Shown: in pieces, positions 46,092 through 54,198 of the stretch
Position numbering within the stretch: position 1 is the first letter of the stretch
Layout of the letters: each line of letters begins with the position of its first letter
Assembly (NCBI RefSeq): GCF_000011365.1
Contig: NC_004463.1
Span: forward strand, 4,264,001 to 4,328,000
Direction of reading: 5' to 3'
Source of the DNA: Bradyrhizobium diazoefficiens USDA 110
GTDB lineage: Bacteria; Pseudomonadota; Alphaproteobacteria; Rhizobiales; Xanthobacteraceae
Length of the DNA stretch: 64,000 nt
Made by a program: the position numbers and the translations under genes
Notes under the pieces: generated by a model
Told to the model about the DNA's origin: nothing
What the model saw: only the letters and a program-made list of their open reading frames with translations
Database searches by the model: none

Positions 46092-47194
46092 CGAGTGTCC
46101 GCCTGCTTGCCGACGATCTCACCGGTGCGCTTGACACCGCGGCGGAGTTCGTCGGCCTGTGCGGATCGTTCGACGTTACCTGGCCGGAAGCGCCCGCGAC
46201 GCAGGGCTCCCGGAGCCTTGCGATCGACAGCGGCACGCGGGAGCGCTCCAAGGCCGAGAGCGTCGAGATCGTCGGGCGGCTGGCGCCGCAGCTCCACGGG
46301 GCGACGATCGGCTACAAGAAGGTCGATAGCCTCCTGCGTGGCGCATGGGCGGCAGAGCTCGGCGCCTGCCTGCGCAGCGGCCATTGGGCATCTTGCGTGG
46401 TCGCGCCCGCCTTCGACTATCAGGGACGCCGTACCGTCGATGGCCAGCAATTCGCGCGCACGGTGCAAGGCGACTGGCATCGCGTCGGCGACAATCTCCT
46501 CGCCCAATTGCAGCTCGAGGGCATCGAGGCGCGGCAGGGGCAGGCCGACACGCTGGCGCAGGCCAGCGTTCAGGTCTTCGATGCCGAGAGCGACATCGAT
46601 CTCGATCGTGTGGTGGAGATGGGACGGCGCATGCCGGGGCCCGTGCTGTGGTGCGGAAGCGGCGGCTTGGCCGGGGCGCTCGCCCGCAGCCATCGTGCCG
46701 ACGCGCCGAGCCAGTTGAAGCTGCCGGTGCTGGGACTGTTCGGCTCGGACCAGGCTGCCACGGCGTCGCAGCTCGCCGCATGCGGCGAGGCGACCATCGC
46801 CCTTGCGGAAGGTGAGGGCGCGATGCGTGTCCAGCGCAAGCTGGCCGGTGACGGAATCGCATTGGTCAAATTCTCTCTCGCCGAAGGCCTGACGCGCGTC
46901 GAGGCGGCGCGGCGGATCGCGCGCGAAATGACGGCGCTGATCGCGGCGCTCGATCGACCCGGCACGTTGATCGTCGCCGGCGGCGAGACCCTGAAGGCCG
47001 CATGCGTTGCCCTTGGCGCGCATGCCCTTCAGGTGACAGGACGCATCGTGCCGGGGCTGCCGCGTTCAGTGCTGCAAGGCGGGCGCTGGGCCGGCGTTGA
47101 CGTCGTCTCGAAGTCCGGAGCGTTCGGAACCCGCGATCTCTGGCGTGATCTGCTCCGGGACAATCATCTGCTCAGAATGGAGAGTCCGACATGA
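46088..47194 (+). CDS. Four-carbon-acid-sugar kinase family protein (DUF1537)
   Basis: A 368-residue kinase with the N-terminal signature LLADDLTGALDTAAEF and, near the C-terminus, TLIVAGGETLKAACVALG and VDVVSKSGAFG, as in the D-threonate/D-erythronate/3-oxo-tetronate kinases (DtnK/OtnK). It phosphorylates an acid sugar at O4. The start overlaps the FAD oxidase stop and its own stop overlaps the PdxA start. Kinase plus PdxA2-type dehydrogenase is the known pairing in D-threonate use. Confidence 0.92.
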   Translation: MTSVRLLADDLTGALDTAAEFVGLCGSFDVTWPEAPATQGSRSLAIDSGTRERSKAESVEIVGRLAPQLHGATIGYKKVDSLLRGAWAAELGACLRSGHWASCVVAPAFDYQGRRTVDGQQFARTVQGDWHRVGDNLLAQLQLEGIEARQGQADTLAQASVQVFDAESDIDLDRVVEMGRRMPGPVLWCGSGGLAGALARSHRADAPSQLKLPVLGLFGSDQAATASQLAACGEATIALAEGEGAMRVQRKLAGDGIALVKFSLAEGLTRVEAARRIAREMTALIAALDRPGTLIVAGGETLKAACVALGAHALQVTGRIVPGLPRSVLQGGRWAGVDVVSKSGAFGTRDLWRDLLRDNHLLRMESPT

Positions 47195-48228
47195 CCTCTC
47201 GTCATCTTGCCATCACCATGGGCGATCCGGCCGGGATCGGGCCGGAGATCATCGTCAAGGCCTGCCTCGGGCTGAAGGGCCGGATCGCGACGGGCGATCT
47301 GCGCCTGCTGATCATCGGCAGCGGCGCGGCGTTGGACGGCGCGAAGGCCGCGCTCGGCACCGACGTTGCCATCCCGCAGGTGTCGGCGGACGATCGCGAA
47401 TGGCCCAACCTCTGCTACCTGCAAGCCGACGCCGAGGGCGACCCGATCAAGCCGGGCGTGCTCAGCGCCGATGGCGGCCGCTTCGCCTATAAGGCGATCG
47501 AGCAGGGCGTGCGTCTGACGCAGGCGGGCCGGACCGCGGCCATCGTCACGGCCCCCCTCAACAAGGAGGCCCTCAACAAGGCCGGCTATCATTTCCCCGG
47601 CCATACCGAGATGCTGGCCCATCTGACCGGCGTGCGCGGCTCGGTGATGCTGCTCGCCCATGGCAACATGCGCGTCAGCCATGTCTCGACCCATGTCGCG
47701 CTGGAAGACGTGCCGAAGCGTCTGACGCCGGAGCGGTTGCGCATGGTGATCGACCTCACCAACGATGCGCTGCGCCGGCTCGGCATTGCCAAACCAAAGA
47801 TCGCGGTCGCCGCGCTCAATCCGCATGCGGGCGAGGGCGGCCTGTTCGGCCGGCAGGATATCGACGTGTCGGCGCCGACGATCGCCAAAGCGGTCGCCGA
47901 CGGCCTCGATGTCATCGGTCCCGTGCCCGGCGACACCATCTTCGTCAAGCTGCGCGCCGGCCAGTTCGATGCGGCGGTCGCGATGTATCACGACCAGGGG
48001 CACATTCCCGTCAAGCTGCTCGGCTTCCAGGTCGATCCCGCGACCGGCCGCTGGCAGGAGCTCTCCGGCGTCAACATCACGCTGGGCCTGCCGATCATCC
48101 GCACCTCCGTCGATCATGGCACCGCCTTCGACATTGCCGGCAAGGGCATCGCCAACGAGCACAGCCTGATCGAGGCCATCGACTATGCCGAACGGCTGGC
48201 CGCTGGCGCCTCCGCATCCAAATCATGA
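47191..48228 (+). CDS. PdxA-family 4-phospho-acid dehydrogenase (PdxA2-like)
   Basis: A 345-residue metal- and NAD-dependent dehydrogenase: GDPAGIGPEI, TAPLNKEALNKAGYHFPGHTE, MYHDQGHIPVKLLGF and SVDHGTAFDIAGKG are PdxA signatures. Its place right after a four-carbon-acid-sugar kinase suggests PdxA2 function, the oxidative decarboxylation of 4-phospho-D-threonate or -erythronate to dihydroxyacetone phosphate, rather than pyridoxine synthesis (inference from context). It overlaps the kinase by ATGA. Confidence 0.92.
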   Translation: MTSRHLAITMGDPAGIGPEIIVKACLGLKGRIATGDLRLLIIGSGAALDGAKAALGTDVAIPQVSADDREWPNLCYLQADAEGDPIKPGVLSADGGRFAYKAIEQGVRLTQAGRTAAIVTAPLNKEALNKAGYHFPGHTEMLAHLTGVRGSVMLLAHGNMRVSHVSTHVALEDVPKRLTPERLRMVIDLTNDALRRLGIAKPKIAVAALNPHAGEGGLFGRQDIDVSAPTIAKAVADGLDVIGPVPGDTIFVKLRAGQFDAAVAMYHDQGHIPVKLLGFQVDPATGRWQELSGVNITLGLPIIRTSVDHGTAFDIAGKGIANEHSLIEAIDYAERLAAGASASKS

Positions 48229-48241
48229 GATCGACCGCACG

Positions 48242-49372
48242 ATGACCAACGCCTTCACGCCCATCGAAATCCTTCGTCCCACCATCCTGGAATTCGGCAA
48301 CGGCACGATCACGGCCGCGGCGCGCTTCGCCGAGCGGACCGGCGCCAAGCGGCCGCTCGTGATTTCCGATGCGTTCAATGCGCGCCGCATCGACATGCTG
48401 GCGTTGCCGGGTGCGGTGAAGGTGTTCGGCGACGTCAAGCCCGAGCCGGACCTGCCCAATCTCGAGAAGGCGGTGGCGATGGCGCGCGAGGCCAAGCCCG
48501 ATCTCGTGGTCGGCTTCGGCGGCGGCAGCGCGATGGATCTCGCCAAGCTGGTCGCGGTGCTCTGCACGTCCGACGTGGCCTTTGCCGACATCGTCGGGCC
48601 GGAGAAGGTGGCCGGCCGCAGCGTGGCGCTGATGCAGATCCCGACCACGTCGGGCACCGGCAGCGAGGCCGGCACTCGTGCGCTCGTCACCGATCCCGTC
48701 AGCCAGAACAAGCAGGCGGTGCAGAGCCGCTTCATGCTCGCCGACATCGCCATCGTCGATCCGGACTTGACGATGACCGTGCCGAAGGAGGTCACCGCGG
48801 CCACCGGCGTCGATGCGCTCGCGCATTGCGTCGAGGCCTATACCAGCCGCAAGGCGCATCCGACGATCGATCTCTATGCGCTCGAGGGAGCGCGGCTGGT
48901 CGGGCGCTATCTCAAGCGCGCGGTGGCCGACGGCGGCGACCGCGAGGCGCGCGCCGGTCTTGCCCTGGCTTCGCTCTATGGTGGCTACTGCCTTGGACCG
49001 GTGAACACCACCGCCGGCCATGCGGTGGCCTATCCGCTTGGCACGCGCCATCATGTCGCGCACGGGCTCGCCTGCGCGGTGATCTTCCCGCACACGCTGG
49101 CCTTCAACATGCCGGCGGTCGAGGCGAAGACGCGCGCAGTGCTCCAGGCGCTCGGACTGCCGGAGCAGGGCGATGCGAAACGCGCGTTCGACGCGACTTA
49201 CGAGTTCTGCAGGGATCTCGGGATCGAGATGCGGCTGTCCGCGCTCGGCGTGCCCAAGGACGACCTCGGGGTGATGGCCGACGAGGCGCACGCCATTCGC
49301 CGCCTGCTCGACAACAACCCGCGCGATCTCGGCCGGGATGCGATCCACGGGATGTATGAGGTCGCGTTCTAA
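48242..49372 (+). CDS. Iron-containing alcohol dehydrogenase
   Basis: A 376-residue group III (Fe) dehydrogenase from ATG 48242. NAD motif GFGGGSAMDLAK, the TTSGTGSEAG segment, and metal ligands in TGVDALAHCVEAY and in GTRHHVAHG ... VIFPH. It interconverts an alcohol and aldehyde/ketone or reduces a keto-acid intermediate. It lies 13 bp after the PdxA stop. Its presence beyond kinase and PdxA implies a longer route than D-threonate breakdown alone. Confidence 0.92.
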   Translation: MTNAFTPIEILRPTILEFGNGTITAAARFAERTGAKRPLVISDAFNARRIDMLALPGAVKVFGDVKPEPDLPNLEKAVAMAREAKPDLVVGFGGGSAMDLAKLVAVLCTSDVAFADIVGPEKVAGRSVALMQIPTTSGTGSEAGTRALVTDPVSQNKQAVQSRFMLADIAIVDPDLTMTVPKEVTAATGVDALAHCVEAYTSRKAHPTIDLYALEGARLVGRYLKRAVADGGDREARAGLALASLYGGYCLGPVNTTAGHAVAYPLGTRHHVAHGLACAVIFPHTLAFNMPAVEAKTRAVLQALGLPEQGDAKRAFDATYEFCRDLGIEMRLSALGVPKDDLGVMADEAHAIRRLLDNNPRDLGRDAIHGMYEVAF

Positions 49373-49429
49373 AACACCCGCCGCGCGCGGCGGCCAATCA
49401 ATAACACAGTGAAAACAGAGGAAACTTCG

Positions 49430-50401
49430 ATGAGATCGATGTGGCTTGTTCTTGCCTCAGTGATGCTGCTGGCGACGTCGCCGGCGAAGGCGCAGGACGG
49501 CTATCCGTCCAAGCAGGTGACGGTGATCGTTCCCTTCGCCGCCGGCGGCACCGCTGACATCTTCGCGCGCATGGTCTCCAACCATTTGCAGGTCAAGCTC
49601 GGCAAGCCCTTCGTGGTGGAGAATGTCGGCGGCGCCGGCTCGATCCTCGGCGTGACACGGCTGGCGAAATCGGCGCCTGACGGCATCACGCTCGGGCTTG
49701 CCAGCACGTCGGCGCTCGCCATCAACCCCTCGCTCTATGGGCCGAAGCTCAGCTACCAGCCGGACAAGGATCTGGTGCCGGTCGCCCAGATCAGCGTCGT
49801 GCCCAACGTTCTCGTCGTGAACCCCAACAAGATCAAGGCGCGCACCGTGCCGGAGCTAATCGCCTATCTGAAGGCGAATCCGGACAAGGTCTCGTTCGGC
49901 TCGGCCGGCGTCGGTACTTCGCAGCATCTGGCCGGCGAGCTGTTCCAGCAGATGACCGGCACGAAGATGGTGCACGTGCCTTACAAGGGCTCCAGCCAGA
50001 TGCTGACCGATCTCCTCAGCGGTCAGATCGATCTCGCCTTCGACAACGTGCCGCTGCTGCTGCCGCAGGTGAAGACCGGCCAGCTCGCGATGCTTGCGAC
50101 AGCAACGCCGAAGCGCGCCGCGTTCGATCCGGAAGTCCCGGCCGTCGCCGAATTCCTACCGGGCTTCGAGGCGGTCGCCTGGCACGGCTTCCTCGTCCCT
50201 GCGGGCACGCCGAAGCCGATCGTCGAAAAGCTCTCGGCCGAGATCCGCGCCTTCATGCAGCAGCCGGACACGGTACAGAAGATGGCCGAGCTCGGCGCGG
50301 CTGCGGTCGCGGTGGATTCGGAGCCGTTCGCAGCCTACATCGCCTCCGAGACGGCGCGCTGGAAGAAGGTGATCGAGGCCGCGGACATCAAGCTGGAGTA
50401 G
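49430..50401 (+). CDS. Bug-family (TctC-like) periplasmic solute-binding protein
   Basis: A 323-residue secreted receptor starting at ATG 49430 after GAGGAAAC. The signal peptide ends at AKA-QD (about residue 22), then YPSKQVTVIVPFAAGGTADIFAR, the standard Bug opening, and GSAGVGTSQHLAGELF. Such proteins capture carboxylates for tripartite tricarboxylate transporters. The TctA/TctB membrane genes are absent from the window. As last gene of the operon it probably delivers the substrate of this pathway. Confidence 0.92.
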   Translation: MRSMWLVLASVMLLATSPAKAQDGYPSKQVTVIVPFAAGGTADIFARMVSNHLQVKLGKPFVVENVGGAGSILGVTRLAKSAPDGITLGLASTSALAINPSLYGPKLSYQPDKDLVPVAQISVVPNVLVVNPNKIKARTVPELIAYLKANPDKVSFGSAGVGTSQHLAGELFQQMTGTKMVHVPYKGSSQMLTDLLSGQIDLAFDNVPLLLPQVKTGQLAMLATATPKRAAFDPEVPAVAEFLPGFEAVAWHGFLVPAGTPKPIVEKLSAEIRAFMQQPDTVQKMAELGAAAVAVDSEPFAAYIASETARWKKVIEAADIKLE

Positions 50402-50412
50402 GGGGCAGGCGT

Positions 50413-50658
50413 TCACCCCAAGGCTTGGCTGGCGCGTGTCGCCGACCAAGCTGTACCGCGCACGCGAGAACCAGCGCGATCGACCTCCAGGCGGAAGCCG
50501 TCCGGCATTCGCGGCGCGTCGCCGTCGGCCGGGATGTTGCAGGCCGGGCAGGGTGCGCCGGCGCCGCCGCAACCGCATGCGCGCGGGCCGTCCCATGGGT
50601 AGTCCGGGTGGTTCTCGCATACGCAGCCGAGATCGTCACAGGCCGTGCACTTAGCCAC
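50413..50658 (-). CDS. Cys-rich small protein (81 aa)
   Basis: A frame from GTG 50658 opens CTACDDLGCVCENHPDYPWD, followed by a GCGGAGAPCPACN segment: nine Cys in the first half, arranged as CxxC-like pairs reminiscent of a DnaJ-type or zinc-ribbon motif, followed by MPDGFRLEVD. It overlaps the 3' end of a decayed upstream frame. It looks like a conserved rhizobial small protein, but no function is known. Confidence 0.6.
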   Translation of the reverse strand: MAKCTACDDLGCVCENHPDYPWDGPRACGCGGAGAPCPACNIPADGDAPRMPDGFRLEVDRAGSRVRGTAWSATRASQALG

Positions 50659-50830
50659 GGCCGGCGATTCGCAGCGGCAGCGCCAGTTGCACGCCGATCG
50701 CGCGGCCCAGCTGGCTTTCGATGAAATCGCGCAGCGCCTCCGGAATATCGCAGCCCTCGTCGTTGATGCGGCGCTCCAGCTCGCGCGCGATCTCCTCGGA
50801 TACGTCGCGCGACCTTTGGCGCCAAGCTGA
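50651..50830 (-). pseudogene. 5'-truncated small helical ORF upstream of Cys-rich gene
   Basis: The frame ending at TAA 50651 reads VSEEIARELERRINDEGC, then DIPEALRDFIESQ and LALPLRIAGRG, which looks coding, but no start codon is present before an in-frame stop upstream. It appears to be the remnant of a gene once coupled to the Cys-rich ORF. Confidence 0.5.
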
Positions 50831-50869
50831 ACGCCAAAGCCTATGGTCGGTGTCAGAGTTGTGGCCAGA

Positions 50870-51169
50870 TCAGTAGCGGTATCGCCCAGGCGCGCGCCTC
50901 CAATTTGGATAGCAGCGTCCGTTGTCATAGTTGAAGTCGTACCCATCGGGGCAGGATCCGTACCCATAGGCTCTATAGCCTTGATAGTCCGGCTGCGGTC
51001 GGGCATAGGTACCTGGCGCTTTGTATTCGTTAGGATAACAGCGCCCATTGGAGTAGTTGAAATCATAGCCGTGCGGACACCCGCCACTCGGCGAGCCTGG
51101 AAACTGAGCCATGGCCGATGAGACTGATCCTAGGATTGCCAGCGCCAGAATTGCAGCACGAATAAACAC
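50870..51169 (-). CDS. Secreted peptide with two CPxGYDFNYxNGRCYPN repeats
   Basis: A 99-residue protein from GTG 51169, which follows AAGGAGAG closely; an earlier TTG at 51196 lacks a site. The first 22 residues are a signal peptide (ending SSAMAQ). The mature chain holds two near-identical 17-residue modules, CPHGYDFNYSNGRCYPN and CPDGYDFNYDNGRCYPN, each with two Cys that could form a disulfide, linked by a Pro/Tyr/Gly-rich spacer. No family name is known to me. Confidence 0.75.
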   Translation of the reverse strand: MFIRAAILALAILGSVSSAMAQFPGSPSGGCPHGYDFNYSNGRCYPNEYKAPGTYARPQPDYQGYRAYGYGSCPDGYDFNYDNGRCYPNWRRAPGRYRY

Positions 51170-51590
51170 TGTTCTCTCCTTTTGATTGATCTTCAACGAA
51201 GGGCGTGGATACGGGTTCCAATAGGCAGATTACGCCTATGATATGCAACGCTTATTGAATGGGGCATTCACCAGCCGTTCAGCTGCTACGTTGGATTGTG
51301 AGATTTCTCGATCTCTATTGACGCAAGACGTCCAGTCAACCAATTCCCGGCCCTTGGGCAAACCGTTAGAGCGCGCCGCGAAGCCGATGGGACTGAGAAT
51401 TGCCAATTTTAGGGATAGCCTCAGGCGCCGTCCTGTAATTTGTTCTCTACCGGTCGTTTCATTATTGCCATTCCGAAGAGCCGCATGATCGGTTCATCGC
51501 GGTGATGATTGAGGGGGCCAAGTGGGGAATGAGCTGGCTCCACTAACCTCCAAGCCCTCCGACAGCGTTACTAGCGGATTGCCGTCGTCT
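51170..51590. other. Gene-free gap
   Basis: About 420 bases with lower GC than the flanks and short, weak frames only. It probably holds the promoter of the secreted repeat peptide at its left edge. No terminator or operator was recognised. Confidence 0.5.
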
Positions 51591-52664
51591 TCAGGGGCGA
51601 GCGGTTACGGTTCGAAACGAAGCCATTCTCCGCAGTATCCAGCGAGCGAGTTGTTTGTGTCGGGCTTCGGTGACCATGGCGAAGAGCCAAGCGACGAAAT
51701 TTGAGATGAGGATCGCCAGCACGAATCTCACCCAGAGCGGCGACGTCAAGTGCCAAACGACGATCTTCACTATCGTGAAGTGGATTAAGAACAGGCTATA
51801 GGAATAACCTGCGAAGAACCCGACGATTGATTGAAATCTTCGGAGCCAGTTTTGGCCCTGCGCTGCGATCGCAAGACTCACAAAAAACAGCGCAAAATAG
51901 GGTTGTGCAGCTAGCGCGTACTCGTCGCCGCGCACATGAGAGCCGCGCCACTTCCAGAACAACAGGATAGAGAGTATGGCGCAGGCGACTGTCACCAGCC
52001 GATCGATCCTCATATTGATCGCGACGAAGTACCCGCCGAAGCCCAGCAACCAGAGCACGAAGAGGCCGTGGGACGCGTCCGGCCTCTCAGCAAAATGGAA
52101 CAGTGGAACGGTGGCGGTTGCGATTGCCAGCACGAGGCCAGCGATCTGGTCGCGACCTTTGCAGAAGAAGAACAGGCCGCCGACGAAGAAGTAGATGTGA
52201 AATTCGATGGCGAGCGTGCTGAGCTGGCCGGCTGAGCCGAATGTGTCTCCGCCCCACCTACCAGGATAACCCTGCAGCATCACCAAGTTCTTCAAAAAGC
52301 TTGCCGCGCTGTCGAGTCGAAACCGCTCAACTCCGAGCGCCCAGGCGGAATAGTCCAGTACGGCGATCAAGATCAGCGCCGGCGCGTATGCGGAGTATAT
52401 GCGGGCGAAGCGCTCGACGGCATAGTTCAGCAGGGAATAATCATCAGCTTTGGTTCGCTCGTGGAGCGTGAATGCGATGACGAAGCCGGACAGCACGAAA
52501 AACAGAAGAACGCCGATATCGGGGATTAGCGTCTGCGTAGCCCCGCCGAAGAACGTGAAAGTCAAATTCCAAGTGTGCCCGACGCAAACCATTTGGGCGG
52601 CGAGCGCGCGGAGGAGATCCAGCAATGTGGAAGTATCGTTCTTCGTTCGATCGAGGCTGAACAT
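51591..52664 (-). CDS. Acyltransferase family 3 membrane protein (OafA/YrhL-like)
   Basis: A 357-residue polytopic protein with about ten helices. LLDLLRALAAQMVCVGHTW carries the early Arg and His of acyltransferase-3 proteins, and DIGVLLFFVLSGFVIAF is the second landmark. Such enzymes O-acetylate surface polysaccharides or Nod-factor-like glycans. The gene has lower GC than the core genes and lies alone among remnants, which suggests acquisition. Confidence 0.88.
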   Translation of the reverse strand: MFSLDRTKNDTSTLLDLLRALAAQMVCVGHTWNLTFTFFGGATQTLIPDIGVLLFFVLSGFVIAFTLHERTKADDYSLLNYAVERFARIYSAYAPALILIAVLDYSAWALGVERFRLDSAASFLKNLVMLQGYPGRWGGDTFGSAGQLSTLAIEFHIYFFVGGLFFFCKGRDQIAGLVLAIATATVPLFHFAERPDASHGLFVLWLLGFGGYFVAINMRIDRLVTVACAILSILLFWKWRGSHVRGDEYALAAQPYFALFFVSLAIAAQGQNWLRRFQSIVGFFAGYSYSLFLIHFTIVKIVVWHLTSPLWVRFVLAILISNFVAWLFAMVTEARHKQLARWILRRMASFRTVTARP

Positions 52665-52792
52665 TTTGATCTGCGCGGCGGCTTCGTGCTTTATGGAGCG
52701 TCAGCAAGTATCCGGTCATACGGCCCGCGCTCATGTAACTCAAGGCAGTCGTTCTCCACAGCATATTTGATGCCGGTGCCGAACTCGCTGCC

Positions 52793-53126
52793 TTGCCCGT
52801 TTCCGGGTTCGGCTCCGGCGCGTATTCGGAGAAGCTGTTCGCCGGCACTAGGCAACGGCTCTCCGGCTTCAACCAGCGACGCCAGTGTGGCGACGTCGTG
52901 TTACGCTCGTTGGTGACGGGGGGCCCCTTGATGCTCGGCGGCGACGGCATGCCCGGCGCATCAAGGCACGCTCGCGCTCGCCGTTGTCGGCGGCACGCAC
53001 CACGGGCGCCGGATTGTCCTGGTAGGCCGAGGGCATCGCCGGCAGGTTGCCGACGTAGCGATTGACGACGCGAAACAGCGCGCTGATCGCCGCCTGGCTG
53101 GCGGTGACGCTCTAGAGATTGCACAT
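52793..53126 (-). pseudogene. SRAP (YedK/HMCES-type) peptidase pseudogene
   Basis: The minus strand begins MCNL at 53126, the universal SRAP start with catalytic Cys2, but codon 5, normally Tyr, is TAG (53112-53114). The reading continues SVTASQAAISALFRVVNRY, then shifts frame before MPSPPSIKGPPVTNERN and SPHWRRWLKPESRCLVPANS, and loses homology after EYAPEPNPETGK. A nonsense codon, a frameshift and a lost 3' half make it non-functional. SRAP proteins shield abasic sites in single-stranded DNA. Confidence 0.8.
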
Positions 53127-53128
53127 CG

Positions 53129-53406
53129 TCAGGAGGCCTTCTTGATGCGGCGAGATGGTGCGGCGGGTTGCGGATCGCCGGCCTGACGCAGGACGATCAA
53201 ATCCGGCCGGCGCTTCTTCGCTGGCACGGACTGCCGTACAGAAGTTACGCATGAGCGCGACCTGCCGATCGCGCGGCTGCGTGAGTCGCCGCGCGTCCTC
53301 GAGACGTTGTGCGGAAGGTGACTTCCGCCTTGCGGATCTCACGGGCGTAGTATTTGCGATCGCCGCCGGAAAGCGGTGGCGCCTTGATGATGCGGGCGGC
53401 GGACAT
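53129..53406 (-). pseudogene. Decayed small gene upstream of SRAP remnant
   Basis: A frame starting MSAARIIKAPPLSGGDRKYY at 53406 stops at 53245, and another frame ends VPAKKRRPDLIVLRQAGDPQ and then KKAS at 53129, just before the SRAP start. The pieces look like one frameshifted gene, but this is uncertain. The rest of 53127-53578 shows nothing clear. Confidence 0.3.
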
Positions 53407-53578
53407 GGCGCCGAGTCATAGGTGAGAACGTAAAGAGAACGAGCCGCGATAGTCACAGAGGGGCTGGACCGCGAACGCCGACGCGGCTATATGAGCGCCA
53501 GCGCGCCGCTGACTTGCAAAACTTTTGCTGCGGTTTGCAAAACTTCCGAAGAAAGTCTTGTTATATCAAGAGCTTCGG

Positions 53579-53652
53579 TGGGGAATGGTGTAACGGTAGC
53601 ACAACAGACTCTGACTCTGTTTGTCTTGGTTCGAATCCAGGTTCCCCAGCCA
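53579..53652 (+). tRNA. tRNA-Gln (CTG)
   Basis: A complete cloverleaf: acceptor TGGGGAA/TTCCCCA, D arm with GGTAGCA, anticodon stem ACAGA/TCTGT around a CTCTGAC loop (anticodon CTG), T arm GGTTCGAATCC, discriminator G and encoded CCA. The U1-A72 pair and G73 fit tRNA-Gln. Its 3' end is the left attachment site of an integrated element. Confidence 0.95.
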
Positions 53653-53653
53653 G
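53636..53653 (+). repeat. attL-like repeat at 3' end of tRNA-Gln
   Basis: The 18-mer TCCAGGTTCCCCAGCCAG covers the T-arm/acceptor end of the tRNA and recurs exactly at 59796-59813 beside an integrase remnant. Direct repeats of tRNA 3' ends are the usual attachment sites of tyrosine-recombinase islands. Confidence 0.85.
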
Positions 53654-53698
53654 AATATCGGAAAGCCCGTTTCATCAACGAAATCAGGAGCTTACCGA

Positions 53699-53980
53699 AT
53701 GGCGCGGAATCCAAACCCACCTAGCTCACCCACCTTGGTCGAAGGTGCCAGCAAGCAGCAACTCGCAGACCTCGCAACCTTGCTTGGGCTGATGCAAGCG
53801 GCCTCGAAGCTGAGCCAAGAACTCGACGTGCTCGCCAACCAAGTGGGTGGGTCGCTGGAGAAGATAGCGGAGCGTTTCGGCGTGCCATTTGGAGAGGTCC
53901 ATCAGGCATTCGTGGCGCAGCGGACGGGCACGAGGAAGCCGAAGGCACAGAAGGCGCGCAAAGCCCTGTCTCGGCGCTGA
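53699..53980 (+). CDS. Hypothetical protein of integrated element (93 aa)
   Basis: ATG 53699 follows AGGAGC. A soluble helical protein (LADLATLLGLMQAASKLSQE, then LEKIAERFGVPFGEVHQAF) with a very basic tail (GTRKPKAQKARKALSRR), suggesting nucleic-acid binding. It is the first gene inside the tRNA-Gln element and is followed by an intrinsic terminator. No family recognised. Confidence 0.65.
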   Translation: MARNPNPPSSPTLVEGASKQQLADLATLLGLMQAASKLSQELDVLANQVGGSLEKIAERFGVPFGEVHQAFVAQRTGTRKPKAQKARKALSRR

Positions 53981-54031
53981 TAAACCCAATTCAACCATGA
54001 CTTCGCCGCCGAAGGGTCGCGAAGGACAGAG

Positions 54032-54064
54032 GGGCCTCATGGTTTTCGTGAGGCCCTTTTTATT
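54032..54064 (+). terminator. Intrinsic terminator
   Basis: GGGCCTCA and TGAGGCCC form an 8-bp stem with a 9-base loop followed by TTTTTATT, a standard Rho-independent terminator, 50 bases after the small hypothetical gene. Confidence 0.85.
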
Positions 54065-54198
54065 GCGCCCATAGGATGATGAGAATTATTCTACGTTACT
54101 TGGCGCGTGGTCTTGTCTTGCAGAGTGGGTTGTTTGACCGAAAAGAACCGATGAAGCCCCATGCGGGACCTCACCGGCCAAGTCGGATGCAACCGCCG

